Positions 1-8,346 of a DNA stretch of 35,347 nucleotides are shown in pieces. Each line of letters begins with the position of its first letter. The stretch's first letter is position 1. The position numbers and the translations under genes are program-made. The stretch is from Fibrobacter sp. (GTDB lineage Bacteria > Fibrobacterota > Fibrobacteria > Fibrobacterales > Fibrobacteraceae). Under the pieces are notes generated by a model, which made no database searches, had not been told where the DNA came from, and was given only the letters and a program-made list of their open reading frames with translations. The stretch is from NCBI GenBank assembly GCA_017959225.1, contig JAGDBD010000030.1:1-35347 (forward strand). The letters are read 5' to 3'.

Positions 1-1073
1 ACTAGGTCCACAGTCCGTTCCACATCCAAACCGACCGGTCCAAAACCATCTTGGTCCGGATCAAAATAGCCGACGCCTTGATGCCCCGAGCGATATTCGT
101 CCCGATCAAATTGGAAAAGAACAATGGGCTTTTTCATATAAGAAAAATCAAACTGGACACTGGAATAATCCGTGATCATCAAGTCGCATTCGATCAAAAG
201 TTTTTGCACGTCAAAATTTTGGAACGAGGCAAAAACGGTCTGCTCATTTTGCCCATCAAAATCCGCCAGGAATTTTTGCAGTTCAAAATGGGGGTAGAAA
301 ATCAGCTGGTAACCGTATTTTTTCAAAAGTTCCTGCAAACGCGCATTCTGAATCAGCCCGCAAATGTTCTGAAAATACTTGGACTTTTTGAAATCTTCCG
401 CTGAAATTCCCGAAAGGAAATGCCTCCACGTCGGCATCAAAAGAATTTTCTTTGTGGGGGAATGTTCTAAAGGCAGCGCATCATACCGGGCAAAGCCTAC
501 CGTTTTCACAACCTCCGGAGCATGTCCAAAACAATGGATCACATATTCTGTTTCTCTTTCCGAAACGGTCACAAAAAGATCAAAATGGACTTTGTCTTCG
601 TGAAGCCACGGACCATCGGCCTGAGTGACGCCGTGTTGCAAAAAGATATACTTTCCCGTCACAAAGATCTTCTTTAAAACCGGAACTTTAGCCATGCGCA
701 AAAAAAGATTGTGCTCAGGTGCACCGCCATAAATGTGAGCGCTGACTTTAGCTTCTGCCGCCAAATAAAGCAGGTAATGCTTCCACGATCCAAAATCTAC
801 AAGGCGATCTTTAGAAGTAAAATTTTTACGGTCCGGTGAATCTTTTGAAATAATGTAATAAGCGTTGATTTCGGGGTGTTCTTTTTGCACATAGCGGAAC
901 AAATGCAGTCCGTTGTCACGGGCATCGACTCCCCGTTCCGCAAATACCCAAACACGAGAAAATTTCTTTTGGCAAAAACAGAGGATCATTTTTGCAAAGC
1001 AGCATTTCAAAAAAATGCCAAGCCATCTGACATATTTTCCAATGCCATTTTTTTTCAGCGATTCTTTAATCAT
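1..1073 (-). CDS. CDP-glycerol:polyol-phosphate transferase (TagB/TagF-like), C-terminus off the left edge
   Basis: The reading frame starts at ATG 1073 and stays open to the left edge, giving about 357 residues; the C-terminus is missing. Visible motifs fit the Glyphos_transf family (PF04464): a KILLMPTWR strand near residue 210, an IFYPHFELQ segment, and the stretch DLMITDYSSVQFDFSY followed by KKPIVLFQFDRDEY. Members transfer glycerol- or ribitol-phosphate from CDP-activated donors onto a cell-surface glycan, at the inner face of the cytoplasmic membrane. A cationic, hydrophobic N-terminus (about residues 8-35) could anchor it there. The start codon overlaps the stop of the upstream glycosyltransferase by 8 bp, so the two are probably translationally coupled as the last visible genes of the polysaccharide operon. 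The exact polyol donor cannot be read from sequence. Confidence 0.82.
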   Translation of the reverse strand, partial: MIKESLKKNGIGKYVRWLGIFLKCCFAKMILCFCQKKFSRVWVFAERGVDARDNGLHLFRYVQKEHPEINAYYIISKDSPDRKNFTSKDRLVDFGSWKHYLLYLAAEAKVSAHIYGGAPEHNLFLRMAKVPVLKKIFVTGKYIFLQHGVTQADGPWLHEDKVHFDLFVTVSERETEYVIHCFGHAPEVVKTVGFARYDALPLEHSPTKKILLMPTWRHFLSGISAEDFKKSKYFQNICGLIQNARLQELLKKYGYQLIFYPHFELQKFLADFDGQNEQTVFASFQNFDVQKLLIECDLMITDYSSVQFDFSYMKKPIVLFQFDRDEYRSGHQGVGYFDPDQDGFGPVGLDVERTVDL

Positions 1074-2127
1074 AAAGCGAAAGCCATTCTTCCTTGTGCG
1101 CGTTCCAGGATTTTGCCTGCATATAAGAATATAACCGATTTCCCTTTTCAAAAAGGGATTCTCGGGTTTCATCTTTCAGTTTTTCGAGAGTTTCGCACAA
1201 CTTGAGAGCATGTTCTTCCGCACTTTCGTAATGATAAACAAAAGCGTTTTCGAAAATTTCCTTTTCACCTTGAACGCAACCGATTTCAGGGAGAACCATG
1301 GATTTTTTATAAGAAAAAGCCATCCACATAGTGCCGGAATTCAAAGAGCTAGAAATATCATATGGCGCAATCAACAAATCCGATTGGGCCAAATAATCGC
1401 CCATCAAGGAATTTTCCACAAAGTGGAATTCCGCATAAACGCTCGGCGAAGTTTTTACCTTGGCCAAAATTTTCTGCTTGTAATTTTCATCTTTGCAGGC
1501 GCCGCAAATCAGCAGTGCAAAATCCGACTCCGCCAAACGAGAACGGTTAAAACTTTCAATCAACAAGTCCAAATTTTTGTACGGGCCAATCTTGCCTGTA
1601 AAAAAGATGATTTTCTTTTGCGGATCGATTCCATGTTTTGCGCGAACATCCAAAGTCCCTCTGCCGAAGTTTTCAAAGTAATCCCCATGGGGAATGCAGA
1701 CGATTTTGGATGCGTACTTTTGAAGTTCCGGAATTTCCTTTTGCGTCGCAGCACACAGAATGTGAATTTTATGGCTCCACGCCATCAACAGTTTCATCAA
1801 AATCTGTGAATATTTACGGCCCCGTTTTTGATCGTGAGCAACTTTGTTGTGAGCTGTCCACACGATCTTTTTCCGAAAAACTTTTAAGCATACTAAAAAA
1901 GCCAAGCGTACCAAAAAATTGGCAAGGCACTTGACTTCATGATTTCCACGTACATTTTCGAGCCAGTTCAAATGGCAAACTTCCGCAGAAAAAAACTTCT
2001 TCCATCGGCCGTGAAAAAGTTCATTCACACCGACCGCTTCACAATTTTCCGAAATGGTCCGGGTCAAATTGCCGAGATAAAAATTTTCTAACGTCCTCGC
2101 CTGAGGAAAAAACAATACCGTTTTCAA
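1066..2127 (-). CDS. GT4-type glycosyltransferase
   Basis: A 353-residue protein with a two-lobed GT-B layout. The N-terminal half includes the HLNWLENV and VWTAHNKVAHD segments. The C-terminal half begins at IIFFTGKIGPYKNLDLLIESF (split here as IIFFTGKIGPYKN), the usual nucleotide-sugar-binding entry of family GT4. It continues with SDLLIAPYDISSSLNSGTM, an acidic/Ser-rich donor loop replacing the commoner EGFGLPxLEAM. It probably adds one sugar to the repeat unit built by the neighbouring genes, in the cytoplasm or at the inner membrane. It lies 21 bp downstream of the Alg13-like gene and overlaps the next gene by 8 bp. Donor and acceptor are unknown. Confidence 0.78.
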   Translation of the reverse strand: MKTVLFFPQARTLENFYLGNLTRTISENCEAVGVNELFHGRWKKFFSAEVCHLNWLENVRGNHEVKCLANFLVRLAFLVCLKVFRKKIVWTAHNKVAHDQKRGRKYSQILMKLLMAWSHKIHILCAATQKEIPELQKYASKIVCIPHGDYFENFGRGTLDVRAKHGIDPQKKIIFFTGKIGPYKNLDLLIESFNRSRLAESDFALLICGACKDENYKQKILAKVKTSPSVYAEFHFVENSLMGDYLAQSDLLIAPYDISSSLNSGTMWMAFSYKKSMVLPEIGCVQGEKEIFENAFVYHYESAEEHALKLCETLEKLKDETRESLFEKGNRLYSYMQAKSWNAHKEEWLSLYD

Positions 2128-2148
2128 AAGATTCCCCCATTCAATCGC

Positions 2149-2622
2149 TTAAAGCGATTCAATGTCTTGACGAACAGCGTCGATCAAAGAAGAGGACGCA
2201 ATCGGACCGATATGGCAAAGAGGCTTCAGTTCGCTAGTCAAAAGCAAAGTTTTCAGCTGTTCTGCGCTTTCAACCACGTAAAGGTAGCCCAATTCTTTCA
2301 ATTTGTCCGCTGTCGCAATTTGGTGATTGCTGCGATGTTCCTTCAATTCTCTGCGACGCGGAAACACGACGATCGGTTTATCTTGGCAAAGCGCCGAAAT
2401 AATCGTTCCCATGCCGGCATGCGCCACAATCAAACGCGCCTTGGCAAACAGTTCATTAAATTCTTTAGGTGTTAAGAATTCAACGACTTTCACATTTTGA
2501 GGCACGTAAGCGCCTTTCAAAGTTTGAACAATGACTTCTTCTTGAAGCGCAGGAGCGACTTCGTCGATCATTTTAATAAAACGGTCGAAGGGAGCCTGTG
2601 TGCCTATGGTGTAAAAAATCAT
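2149..2622 (-). CDS. Alg13/PssE-like glycosyltransferase catalytic subunit
   Basis: A 157-residue protein equivalent to the C-terminal half of GT28 enzymes. It begins MIFYTIGTQAPFDRF, has HAGMGTIISAL (the donor-binding loop typical of Alg13/MurG) and then KPIVVFPRRRELKEHRSNHQ. The start is set at ATG 2622, because it forms an ATGA overlap with the stop of the Alg14-like gene and has AGGAG about 8 nt upstream; a longer frame to 2691 only adds translated upstream gene. In this two-gene family the membrane partner recruits the catalytic subunit. Rhizobial PssD/PssE and streptococcal Cps14F/G are characterised relatives, and PssD/PssE transfers glucuronate. A UDP-glucose dehydrogenase gene lies just upstream, so UDP-glucuronate is a plausible donor (inference). 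Confidence 0.83.
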   Translation of the reverse strand: MIFYTIGTQAPFDRFIKMIDEVAPALQEEVIVQTLKGAYVPQNVKVVEFLTPKEFNELFAKARLIVAHAGMGTIISALCQDKPIVVFPRRRELKEHRSNHQIATADKLKELGYLYVVESAEQLKTLLLTSELKPLCHIGPIASSSLIDAVRQDIESL

Positions 2623-3110
2623 TCTGCGTCTCCTAACTTGCCAAGAACGTTTCCTGCAAATTTCACCTTGTCTGTAGCCAAATGTTCCCATTGACTATAA
2701 ACATGATCGACACCCAATTTTACCGCATATCTACCGCAAGCGCTAAGCTTTGCCACATTCGCAATCGAGTCCACCCAAATCGTCTTTTTGCGGAACACAT
2801 ACTTTGCAAGAAGAAGAACCAAAAGGCCTGGAGCCGCACCCGTTGACAGGACAACATCCGGTTTTTCTTTCTTCAAAATCATCAAAACGTATGGCACGCA
2901 AATCAGCATTTTCCAAGCGTCCCATCTGGAAAATTCACAAATTGCATAGAACTTTCCTTTGACAGATTCCGCCCACTTCGGATTGGAGCTGACATAGCTA
3001 ACATCATAATCGGACGCAAGGCCCGCTATAATGCGAAGCAGCTGAATCCAGTGACCGCCGATAGACGCGACCGCTAGGATTTTTTTCTTGTTTTTAGGAG
3101 TATCAGCCAT
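2619..3110 (-). CDS. Alg14/PssD-like membrane subunit of split glycosyltransferase
   Basis: A 163-residue protein with an N-terminal KKILAVASIGGHWIQLLRI segment, the Gly-Gly-His motif of Alg14/PssD. It continues with YVSSNPKW, then a hydrophobic stretch around residues 70-78 (LICVPYVLMI) and DVVLSTGAAPGLLVLLLAKY. Alg14-type proteins sit on the cytoplasmic face of the inner membrane, bind the lipid acceptor and recruit the Alg13-like catalytic subunit, encoded here immediately downstream with a 4-bp overlap. It lies 40 bp after the UDP-glucose dehydrogenase gene. The ribosome-binding site is weak, fitting translation within a polycistronic message. Family assignment is firm; the sugar transferred is inferred only. 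Confidence 0.83.
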   Translation of the reverse strand: MADTPKNKKKILAVASIGGHWIQLLRIIAGLASDYDVSYVSSNPKWAESVKGKFYAICEFSRWDAWKMLICVPYVLMILKKEKPDVVLSTGAAPGLLVLLLAKYVFRKKTIWVDSIANVAKLSACGRYAVKLGVDHVYSQWEHLATDKVKFAGNVLGKLGDAE

Positions 3111-3150
3111 TAGTTGAGTTTCTCAGTTATCTGCCCAATCCCTGCGAAAT

Positions 3151-4521
3151 TCAATCCGCTTTGCCTTTACCTACGTTTGCTACATCAAAACCAATTTCAC
3201 GCAAAGCCGCCGCATCCAAGATGTTTCGACCATCATAAACAAAAGCCGGTTTTGCCATGCTCTTGTAAATGCGCTTCCAATCGAGTTCAGCAAAGCACTT
3301 CCATTCCGTGCAAACGACCACGGCATGAGCGCCTTCTGCTGCCTTGTAAGGATCTTCTTCAAATTCAACCTGGTCGATCACATCTGCCAAATCACGTTTT
3401 GCATCGTGAATCGCCTTCGGGTCTGTAATCACCGGGTGCGCATGTTCCGCAAGCAAGTCGCGAACCACAAGGTTTGCCGGACTTTCACGCGTGTCACCTG
3501 TATTCGCCTTAAAAGCAAAACCGAACACGGCGATTTTTTTGCTGGCAATCGTATTGAACATATGTTCGAGCATACGATTCATCACACGGTGGGTCTGCCA
3601 TTCGTTGATCCTTACAACGCTTTCCCAATAAGCAGCCACTTCCGGAAGTCCGTAGTAACCGCAAAGGTACACAAGGTTCAAAATGTCCTTTTTAAAGCAC
3701 GATCCACCGAAACCGATGGAAGCCTTCAAAAACTTCGATCCAATGCGATGGTCCTTGCCCATCACAAATGCGACTTCATCCACGTCTGCGCCCGTCTTTT
3801 CGCAAAGAGCGCTGATCGAGTTGATAGAACTGATACGTTGTGCAAGGAATGCATTGGCGGTAAGCTTCGTGAGTTCAGAACTCCACAGATTCGTCGTCAG
3901 AATGCGATCTTTCGGAACCCAGTGAGCATATATATCTACCACTTTCTGCAAAGCGGCAAGGCCGGACTTCGTCTGATGACTTCCGATCAAAACGCGATCC
4001 GGTTCAAACAAATCTTTAATAGCAGTGCCTTCGGCAAGGAATTCCGGATTCGAAAGAACTTCAAAATGCAAGCCCTTGTCGTTGGAATTCAAAATGCGTT
4101 CCATGGCAGCGGCAGTGCGAACCGGCAACGTGGACTTTTCCACGATGATCTTGTCATTCGTCGCCACTTCAAGAATTTCACGAGCCGTCTTTTCCCAATA
4201 TTGCAGGTCGCTCGCTTTTCCAGCGCCACGGCCAAAGGTTTTTGTCGGGGTATTCACGCTCACAAAGATAATGTCCGCTTCACGAACGGCGTTGGGAATG
4301 TCCGTGGTGAAGAAGAGGTTTCGCCCGCGAGCACGCTTGACAACTTCATCGAGGCCCGGTTCAAAAATCGGAAGGCTATCGCTATTCCAAGCATCGATAC
4401 GCGCCTGGTTAATGTCCACGACAGTCACTTTCACGTCCGGACATTTGTCCGCAATTACAGTCATCGTCGGACCGCCAACATAGCCGGCTCCGATGCACAA
4501 AATCTTTGTATTAAATTCCAT
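3151..4521 (-). CDS. ugd: UDP-glucose 6-dehydrogenase, animal-like type
   Basis: Oxidises UDP-glucose to UDP-glucuronate with two NAD+. The 456-residue protein has the N-terminal Rossmann motif GAGYVGGPT (residues 11-19), the SVNTPTKT loop, EKSTLPVRTA, NPEFLAEGTAI, the central LTANAFLAQRISSINSI helix and the catalytic GFGGSCFKKD with Cys275. The C-terminal NAD domain has FGFAFKANTGDTRES. Many stretches, such as WNSDSLPIFEPGL, VSVNTPTKT and NAFLAQRISSINSISALC, match what I remember of metazoan UGDH better than the short E. coli Ugd. It is the first gene of the minus-strand polysaccharide operon and probably supplies UDP-glucuronate to the Alg13/14-like transferase. A TAATTTTG box ends 5 nt before the ATG, and no Shine-Dalgarno sequence is visible. 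Confidence 0.95.
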   Translation of the reverse strand: MEFNTKILCIGAGYVGGPTMTVIADKCPDVKVTVVDINQARIDAWNSDSLPIFEPGLDEVVKRARGRNLFFTTDIPNAVREADIIFVSVNTPTKTFGRGAGKASDLQYWEKTAREILEVATNDKIIVEKSTLPVRTAAAMERILNSNDKGLHFEVLSNPEFLAEGTAIKDLFEPDRVLIGSHQTKSGLAALQKVVDIYAHWVPKDRILTTNLWSSELTKLTANAFLAQRISSINSISALCEKTGADVDEVAFVMGKDHRIGSKFLKASIGFGGSCFKKDILNLVYLCGYYGLPEVAAYWESVVRINEWQTHRVMNRMLEHMFNTIASKKIAVFGFAFKANTGDTRESPANLVVRDLLAEHAHPVITDPKAIHDAKRDLADVIDQVEFEEDPYKAAEGAHAVVVCTEWKCFAELDWKRIYKSMAKPAFVYDGRNILDAAALREIGFDVANVGKGKAD

Positions 4522-4526
4522 AGCGC

Positions 4527-4559
4527 CAAAATTAGCTTTTTTTCAGTTTCTAGGCTCAA
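4527..4559 (-). promoter_or_regulatory. Promoter candidate for ugd, leaderless type
   Basis: Minus-strand TTGAGC (4554-4559), a 19-bp spacer, then TAATTTTG (4527-4534), which matches TAnnTTTG exactly. Only 5 nt separate the box from the ATG, so transcription would start at or near the start codon. The same TTGAGC occurs as the -35 candidate of the EF-G gene. Position and match are seen; activity is inferred. Confidence 0.5.
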
Positions 4560-4711
4560 ATAAAAGTTTTAAAACCGCTAGAAGCTTCATTTTTAGCGCT
4601 GCCGTGACTGCGCTCACTTTTAAGTGGTCCGCCACCTAAAATTTTTGTTTTTTTTAGATTTTACAGCGAATTCAAAACAGGGTTCTAGCTTTTCCGAGAC
4701 AATTTCACCCG

Positions 4712-6232
4712 TCAAAAGCGTTTTTTGTACGTAAAATCCCAGCTCACGTTTGCAATTCCCCACAAATCCACGCCATTTTCGCCAAGTACATGGTCCAAAT
4801 TCTTGTACTTACGGATTCCTCCGCCAAGTTTTGCCGAAAATCCTTTCCAAAGGACGATTCCATACGTCAAATCGGCCACATATTGCCGTTCAACGACCCC
4901 GGAAAGGGTTTCTTCGCTCGCAAGAGCCACGTCATAGTCTACAGTCAAATCCTTATCCCCTTGCCTTAGCCAGGCAAGTTCCAGGGCCAGGGAATGACGC
5001 CCATATTTCCAATCCGCCGTAAACCAAAGATCCTTTGCATCGGGGCCTCTGCGGTAACCGAGCGGATAATCCACAAAGAACATATCCGCAAAATCCGCAT
5101 CCGACTGATCGCGGTAATTGGAACGGTACATGCGGCGACTGGTGTACTTGAGAAGCGGCAAACGTTCATTGCCTGCAGCCGGGTCCGTAATGACCGCATC
5201 CAATCTAAAGTCAAAATCCCCGTAGTGTTTGGTCTTCACCTTTTGATTGTAACCGACCATGTGGCTTAAAATTCCACGGTTGGAATTTTTCCCCGTTTCG
5301 CCGACCGGGCTTTTTACTTCATCAATTGCCAGCTGATAGTAGAAATTTGCCCAACGGTTCGGTCGAAGGCCCAGTTCAAGTGTCACATTCGACTTGGTAT
5401 AGCCCGTTGCATAGTTGTTATGCCAGAACATAAAAGGATTCAAGGTGCGAAATTCCACCTGTTTTCCACCGATCACCGACTGCTCGATGACATAAAACCA
5501 GAAGTGTTTAAAATCCACACCCAGACGGTGGTAAACCAAATTCTTGTACGATTCCGTGTACTGGCGCTTGCGCTGGTTATCGATTTGCAAATTCGCCTGT
5601 TTCCAGACTTCCGTTGTGGAATCCACTTCCCCACCTACCGTTTCCGGAGTTCCGTACAACCAGGCGTTCAACGAACTGAGCATAAAATCATATCTTAAAA
5701 ATCCCGGGGAAAATTCCCAAAGGAGAGCGTCATGATACGGAGCGCCTCCTAGGGCAAGGGTATTCGGGCTAGGTCCAAGGTCCGGTTTAAAGCGGCCCGC
5801 CTGCACAAATCCCACACCATAGTCCCATTTTCCATAAGCGTTCGTCGGAACGTTAATGTCTAAATTGTCCGGCGAAATCGTCGTGTTGGTAGAAAGATCG
5901 TCTTCATACCAAGCTTCAATATCTTTTCGAAGCGGAAAATCGAAGTAAATGGAAAGGCCTTCGTAAGAGCCTCCCACGATCAAACTAAAAAACGGATCGA
6001 TCGTCTGTTCGTACTGCCGACCGGTTTCCAAAGGCACCTGAAGGGCACGCCAATTCGAACCGAATCGGTCCACGGTATCCGACGCGAATACGCTCGCCTT
6101 GGGAGCTCCGTAAAAGCCTGCCGAAATTTTTGTCCCCACAAAAACAGCGGTTTCCGAAGCCAACAAAACGCTTCCCCAGAGGGCAAAAACCACCCCGCAT
6201 AAAAAACGGATCTGTCCCACAGAACTTTTCAT
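4712..6232 (-). CDS. Outer-membrane beta-barrel protein, Wzi-like
   Basis: A 506-residue protein starting MKSSVGQIRFLCGVVFALWG, a signal peptide ending near LLASE, and finishing with an aromatic C-terminus (TYKKRF) typical of Bam substrates. Alternating aromatic/polar strands run through the whole length. The central part has HRLGVDFKHFWFYVIEQSV, FRTLNPFMFWHN and FYYQLAIDEVKSP. This order of short motifs resembles capsule-assembly Wzi proteins (PF14052-type), which hold polysaccharide at the cell surface. It lies beside the polysaccharide genes on the same strand. The start at 6232 is chosen because the signal peptide begins there and TATATTTA ends 5 nt upstream; an upstream in-frame ATG at 6283 would add a non-signal leader. 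The exact ligand is unknown. Confidence 0.7.
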   Translation of the reverse strand: MKSSVGQIRFLCGVVFALWGSVLLASETAVFVGTKISAGFYGAPKASVFASDTVDRFGSNWRALQVPLETGRQYEQTIDPFFSLIVGGSYEGLSIYFDFPLRKDIEAWYEDDLSTNTTISPDNLDINVPTNAYGKWDYGVGFVQAGRFKPDLGPSPNTLALGGAPYHDALLWEFSPGFLRYDFMLSSLNAWLYGTPETVGGEVDSTTEVWKQANLQIDNQRKRQYTESYKNLVYHRLGVDFKHFWFYVIEQSVIGGKQVEFRTLNPFMFWHNNYATGYTKSNVTLELGLRPNRWANFYYQLAIDEVKSPVGETGKNSNRGILSHMVGYNQKVKTKHYGDFDFRLDAVITDPAAGNERLPLLKYTSRRMYRSNYRDQSDADFADMFFVDYPLGYRRGPDAKDLWFTADWKYGRHSLALELAWLRQGDKDLTVDYDVALASEETLSGVVERQYVADLTYGIVLWKGFSAKLGGGIRKYKNLDHVLGENGVDLWGIANVSWDFTYKKRF

Positions 6233-6237
6233 GCATT

Positions 6238-6245
6238 TAAATATA
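6238..6245 (-). promoter_or_regulatory. -10/-7 box candidate for the first Wzi-like gene
   Basis: TATATTTA on the minus strand (TAnnTTTG with one mismatch) ends 5 nt before ATG 6232. No convincing -35 and no Shine-Dalgarno sequence is seen. The geometry equals that of ugd and the second Wzi-like gene. Confidence 0.4.
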
Positions 6246-6332
6246 GTACACCGGATTCCTCTCATTTCTAAAGCACCCCCCAATTTTTACCGCCGATTAA
6301 TATTATTTTGATAGCAACAACCGAGGTCGAGC

Positions 6333-7445
6333 ATGGATTTGCACAGCGAAATGATTTTAGACGAGTATAGGGAAAAACGAGCTTCTTTCGAAGTGATTTC
6401 CAAAATAGTCGTCGAAAAGTTGCACGCATTCGTCGCCCAAAGCGGACTTCTTGTCAACTCCATTTCGGCACGCATCAAAACCAGCCAAAGTCTCGCCGGA
6501 AAACTCGAACGCAAAGGATCCAAGTACCGAAACCTTCTCGACATCACGGACATTCTCGGTGCAAGAATCGTTACCTATTTCAACGACGAAGTGGACATCG
6601 TCGCCGACATGGTCACCAAGCATTTCGAAATCGATTGGGAAAACTCCGTAGACAAAAGAAAGCTTTTGGACCCGGACCGTTTCGGCTACCTTTCTTTGCA
6701 CTATATATGTCGAATTCCGGAATCGATGTATTCAGACCCTGACCATCCGGAAATCAACCAGTACCGCTTTGAAATCCAATTGCGCAGCGCCCTGCAAGAT
6801 GTTTGGGCGACCATTTTCCACGATACCGGTTACAAAAGCGATTTTGACGTTCCCCGCGAATATGTCCGCAGCATGAACCGTTTGGCAGGGCTGCTCGAAG
6901 TCGCCGACAACGAATTCAAAAACATCCGCGACGGACTTCACGCCTACCGTGAAAAAATCCACAAAGCTATTTTCGAAAAACGCTATTCCGAAGTTCAACT
7001 GGATGCGGATTCTTTCAAATGCTATCTCGAAACGCGGCCTTTCGACGCACTCAACCAACGTATCGCCAAGGCATACAACTTGGAAATCCAGGACGCAAGT
7101 TTCACTTCTTACCTCTTTATCTTCAACAAGATGGGATTCAAAACCATCGAAGATATTGAGCAGATGATCCGCACCTGTTCCGCTGACGCCTATGCCCTTG
7201 CCGCATCCCAATTCGCAGGTAAAGACTTAGACATCATGGCGTCCACCGTTGGCATTCGAAACCTGTGCCACGTCTACATTCTGCACCAGGGGAAAGGTCT
7301 CGAAGGGCTCATTTGGCTGCAAGACATTGTCTACGGGCAGCGTCCGTCCAACAAGGAAATGGCTGAGCGTATTTTTAAAAAGGCCAAATCCATCGGCATC
7401 GGTCAAGAATCCGCTTCCGTTTCCGAAAAAAACGATATAGATTAG
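6333..7445 (+). CDS. Stand-alone RelA/SpoT-type nucleotidyltransferase
   Basis: A 370-residue protein. Residues about 20-195 form a (p)ppGpp-synthetase-type fold: SARIKTSQSLAGKLERKG (ATP-binding region, Arg47 and Lys49), DITDILGARIV, FGYLSLHY (Tyr119, nucleotide-stacking loop), FEIQLRS with the catalytic Glu148, and WATIFHDTGYK. These key residues are intact. There is no HD hydrolase, TGS or ACT domain. Residues about 196-370 are a helical extension I do not recognise. Small alarmone synthetases are usually much shorter, so this is a long form. It could make (p)ppGpp, or belong to the toxic/tRNA-modifying or phage-sensing branches of the family; sequence alone cannot decide. The start has GAGG 7 nt upstream. 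An APH-like kinase gene follows after 36 bp. Confidence 0.85.
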   Translation: MDLHSEMILDEYREKRASFEVISKIVVEKLHAFVAQSGLLVNSISARIKTSQSLAGKLERKGSKYRNLLDITDILGARIVTYFNDEVDIVADMVTKHFEIDWENSVDKRKLLDPDRFGYLSLHYICRIPESMYSDPDHPEINQYRFEIQLRSALQDVWATIFHDTGYKSDFDVPREYVRSMNRLAGLLEVADNEFKNIRDGLHAYREKIHKAIFEKRYSEVQLDADSFKCYLETRPFDALNQRIAKAYNLEIQDASFTSYLFIFNKMGFKTIEDIEQMIRTCSADAYALAASQFAGKDLDIMASTVGIRNLCHVYILHQGKGLEGLIWLQDIVYGQRPSNKEMAERIFKKAKSIGIGQESASVSEKNDID

Positions 7446-7481
7446 TAAGAGTCGATTTTCAAATTTAAGCTGGAGGGATAG

Positions 7482-8345
7482 ATGCCTTACGAATTTAAGC
7501 CAATAAGACTTGAAGATTGGGATCTCTTTGGCGGTGGCGCTACAGCAGAAAGTTTTTACCACAAGACAGATCCGACCTTGATGCTCAAACTTTTTAATGA
7601 AGGAGTCGAACGTTCTTCTTCGGAACGGGAATATACCGCATCCAGATCCATTAGCGATATGGGTATTCGCGTGCCCCACGCTTTAAGCCTTGTCCAATGT
7701 GGAAATCGCCTGGGCATTATCTACGAGCGTATCGTCGGGAAAAAATCCATTGCCCGCCTTTGCGCCGACGACCCGGAAAACATTCCGACCTACGCCAAAA
7801 TGCTCGCCCGTGAAGCCAAAAAGCTCCACGCCACCGAATGCGATCAAAACATTTTCCAGCCCCGCAAAAAAATTCTGGAAAAATTCCTTTCAGAAATTCA
7901 CCTGAGCGACTTTGCCCGTGAAAGGGTCATCCGAGTTCTTTCCACCATGGAACCTGCCACAACCTGCATCCATGGCGACCTTCAAATGGGGAACATTATT
8001 TACGCAGACGGCCGGTGCTACTGGATAGATCTCGCAGACTTCGCCTACGGAAGCCCGTTAATCGATTTAGGCGTTCTATACTTCAACTGCCAAATCATGA
8101 ACAATTCACCGATAATCCATGATCTGCTCCACATGACAGGTCCGCAGCTCGATGCTTTTTGGAAAGAATTCCTTCCTGAATATCTCGAAACGGATTCTAA
8201 AACAAAGCTTGCTGAATTCGAAAAAAAAGTGCGACCTTACGCCGCACTCTTTGTGGTCATGGCCATTCATACTCTCGGCGAAACAAAGTTACCACCCGAT
8301 CTGAACGACAAAATCTTCACCACGATTTTCCGCGATTTCGAATAA
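7482..8345 (+). CDS. APH-like phosphotransferase (Fibrobacter TIGR02172-type)
   Basis: A 287-residue kinase-fold protein. It shows a Gly-rich LFGGGATAESF loop (residues 15-25), Lys36 in LMLKLF, YERIVGKKS in the hinge region, the catalytic loop CIHGDLQMGN (His164, Asp166, Asn171) and the metal-binding WIDLADF (Asp183/Asp186). All catalytic residues are present. It resembles the aminoglycoside/choline-kinase superfamily (PF01636) and in particular, from memory, the Fibrobacter succinogenes paralogous family TIGR02172. The substrate is unknown; antibiotic resistance should not be assumed. A strong GGAGGG Shine-Dalgarno lies 6 nt before ATG 7482. It is 36 bp after the RelA/SpoT-like gene with no terminator between, so the two are probably co-transcribed. 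It converges on a lipoprotein gene with a one-base gap. Confidence 0.82.
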   Translation: MPYEFKPIRLEDWDLFGGGATAESFYHKTDPTLMLKLFNEGVERSSSEREYTASRSISDMGIRVPHALSLVQCGNRLGIIYERIVGKKSIARLCADDPENIPTYAKMLAREAKKLHATECDQNIFQPRKKILEKFLSEIHLSDFARERVIRVLSTMEPATTCIHGDLQMGNIIYADGRCYWIDLADFAYGSPLIDLGVLYFNCQIMNNSPIIHDLLHMTGPQLDAFWKEFLPEYLETDSKTKLAEFEKKVRPYAALFVVMAIHTLGETKLPPDLNDKIFTTIFRDFE

Positions 8346-8346
8346 A

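Noticed and set aside
51..1205. Several short plus-strand frames at the left edge
   Set aside because: They lie opposite a minus-strand TagB/TagF-like gene that runs off the edge and was confirmed by translating the reverse complement.
3325..4563. A 412-codon plus-strand frame opposite ugd
   Set aside because: No domain or signal; the minus strand is an unmistakable UDP-glucose dehydrogenase.
4600..4680. A terminator between the first Wzi-like gene and ugd
   Set aside because: Only a CACTT/AAGTG stem with a two-base loop is present, with no supporting T-run in the right place.
7482..8345. Aminoglycoside resistance gene
   Set aside because: The kinase fold is shared by many small-molecule kinases, and the Fibrobacter paralogous family is not known to give resistance.
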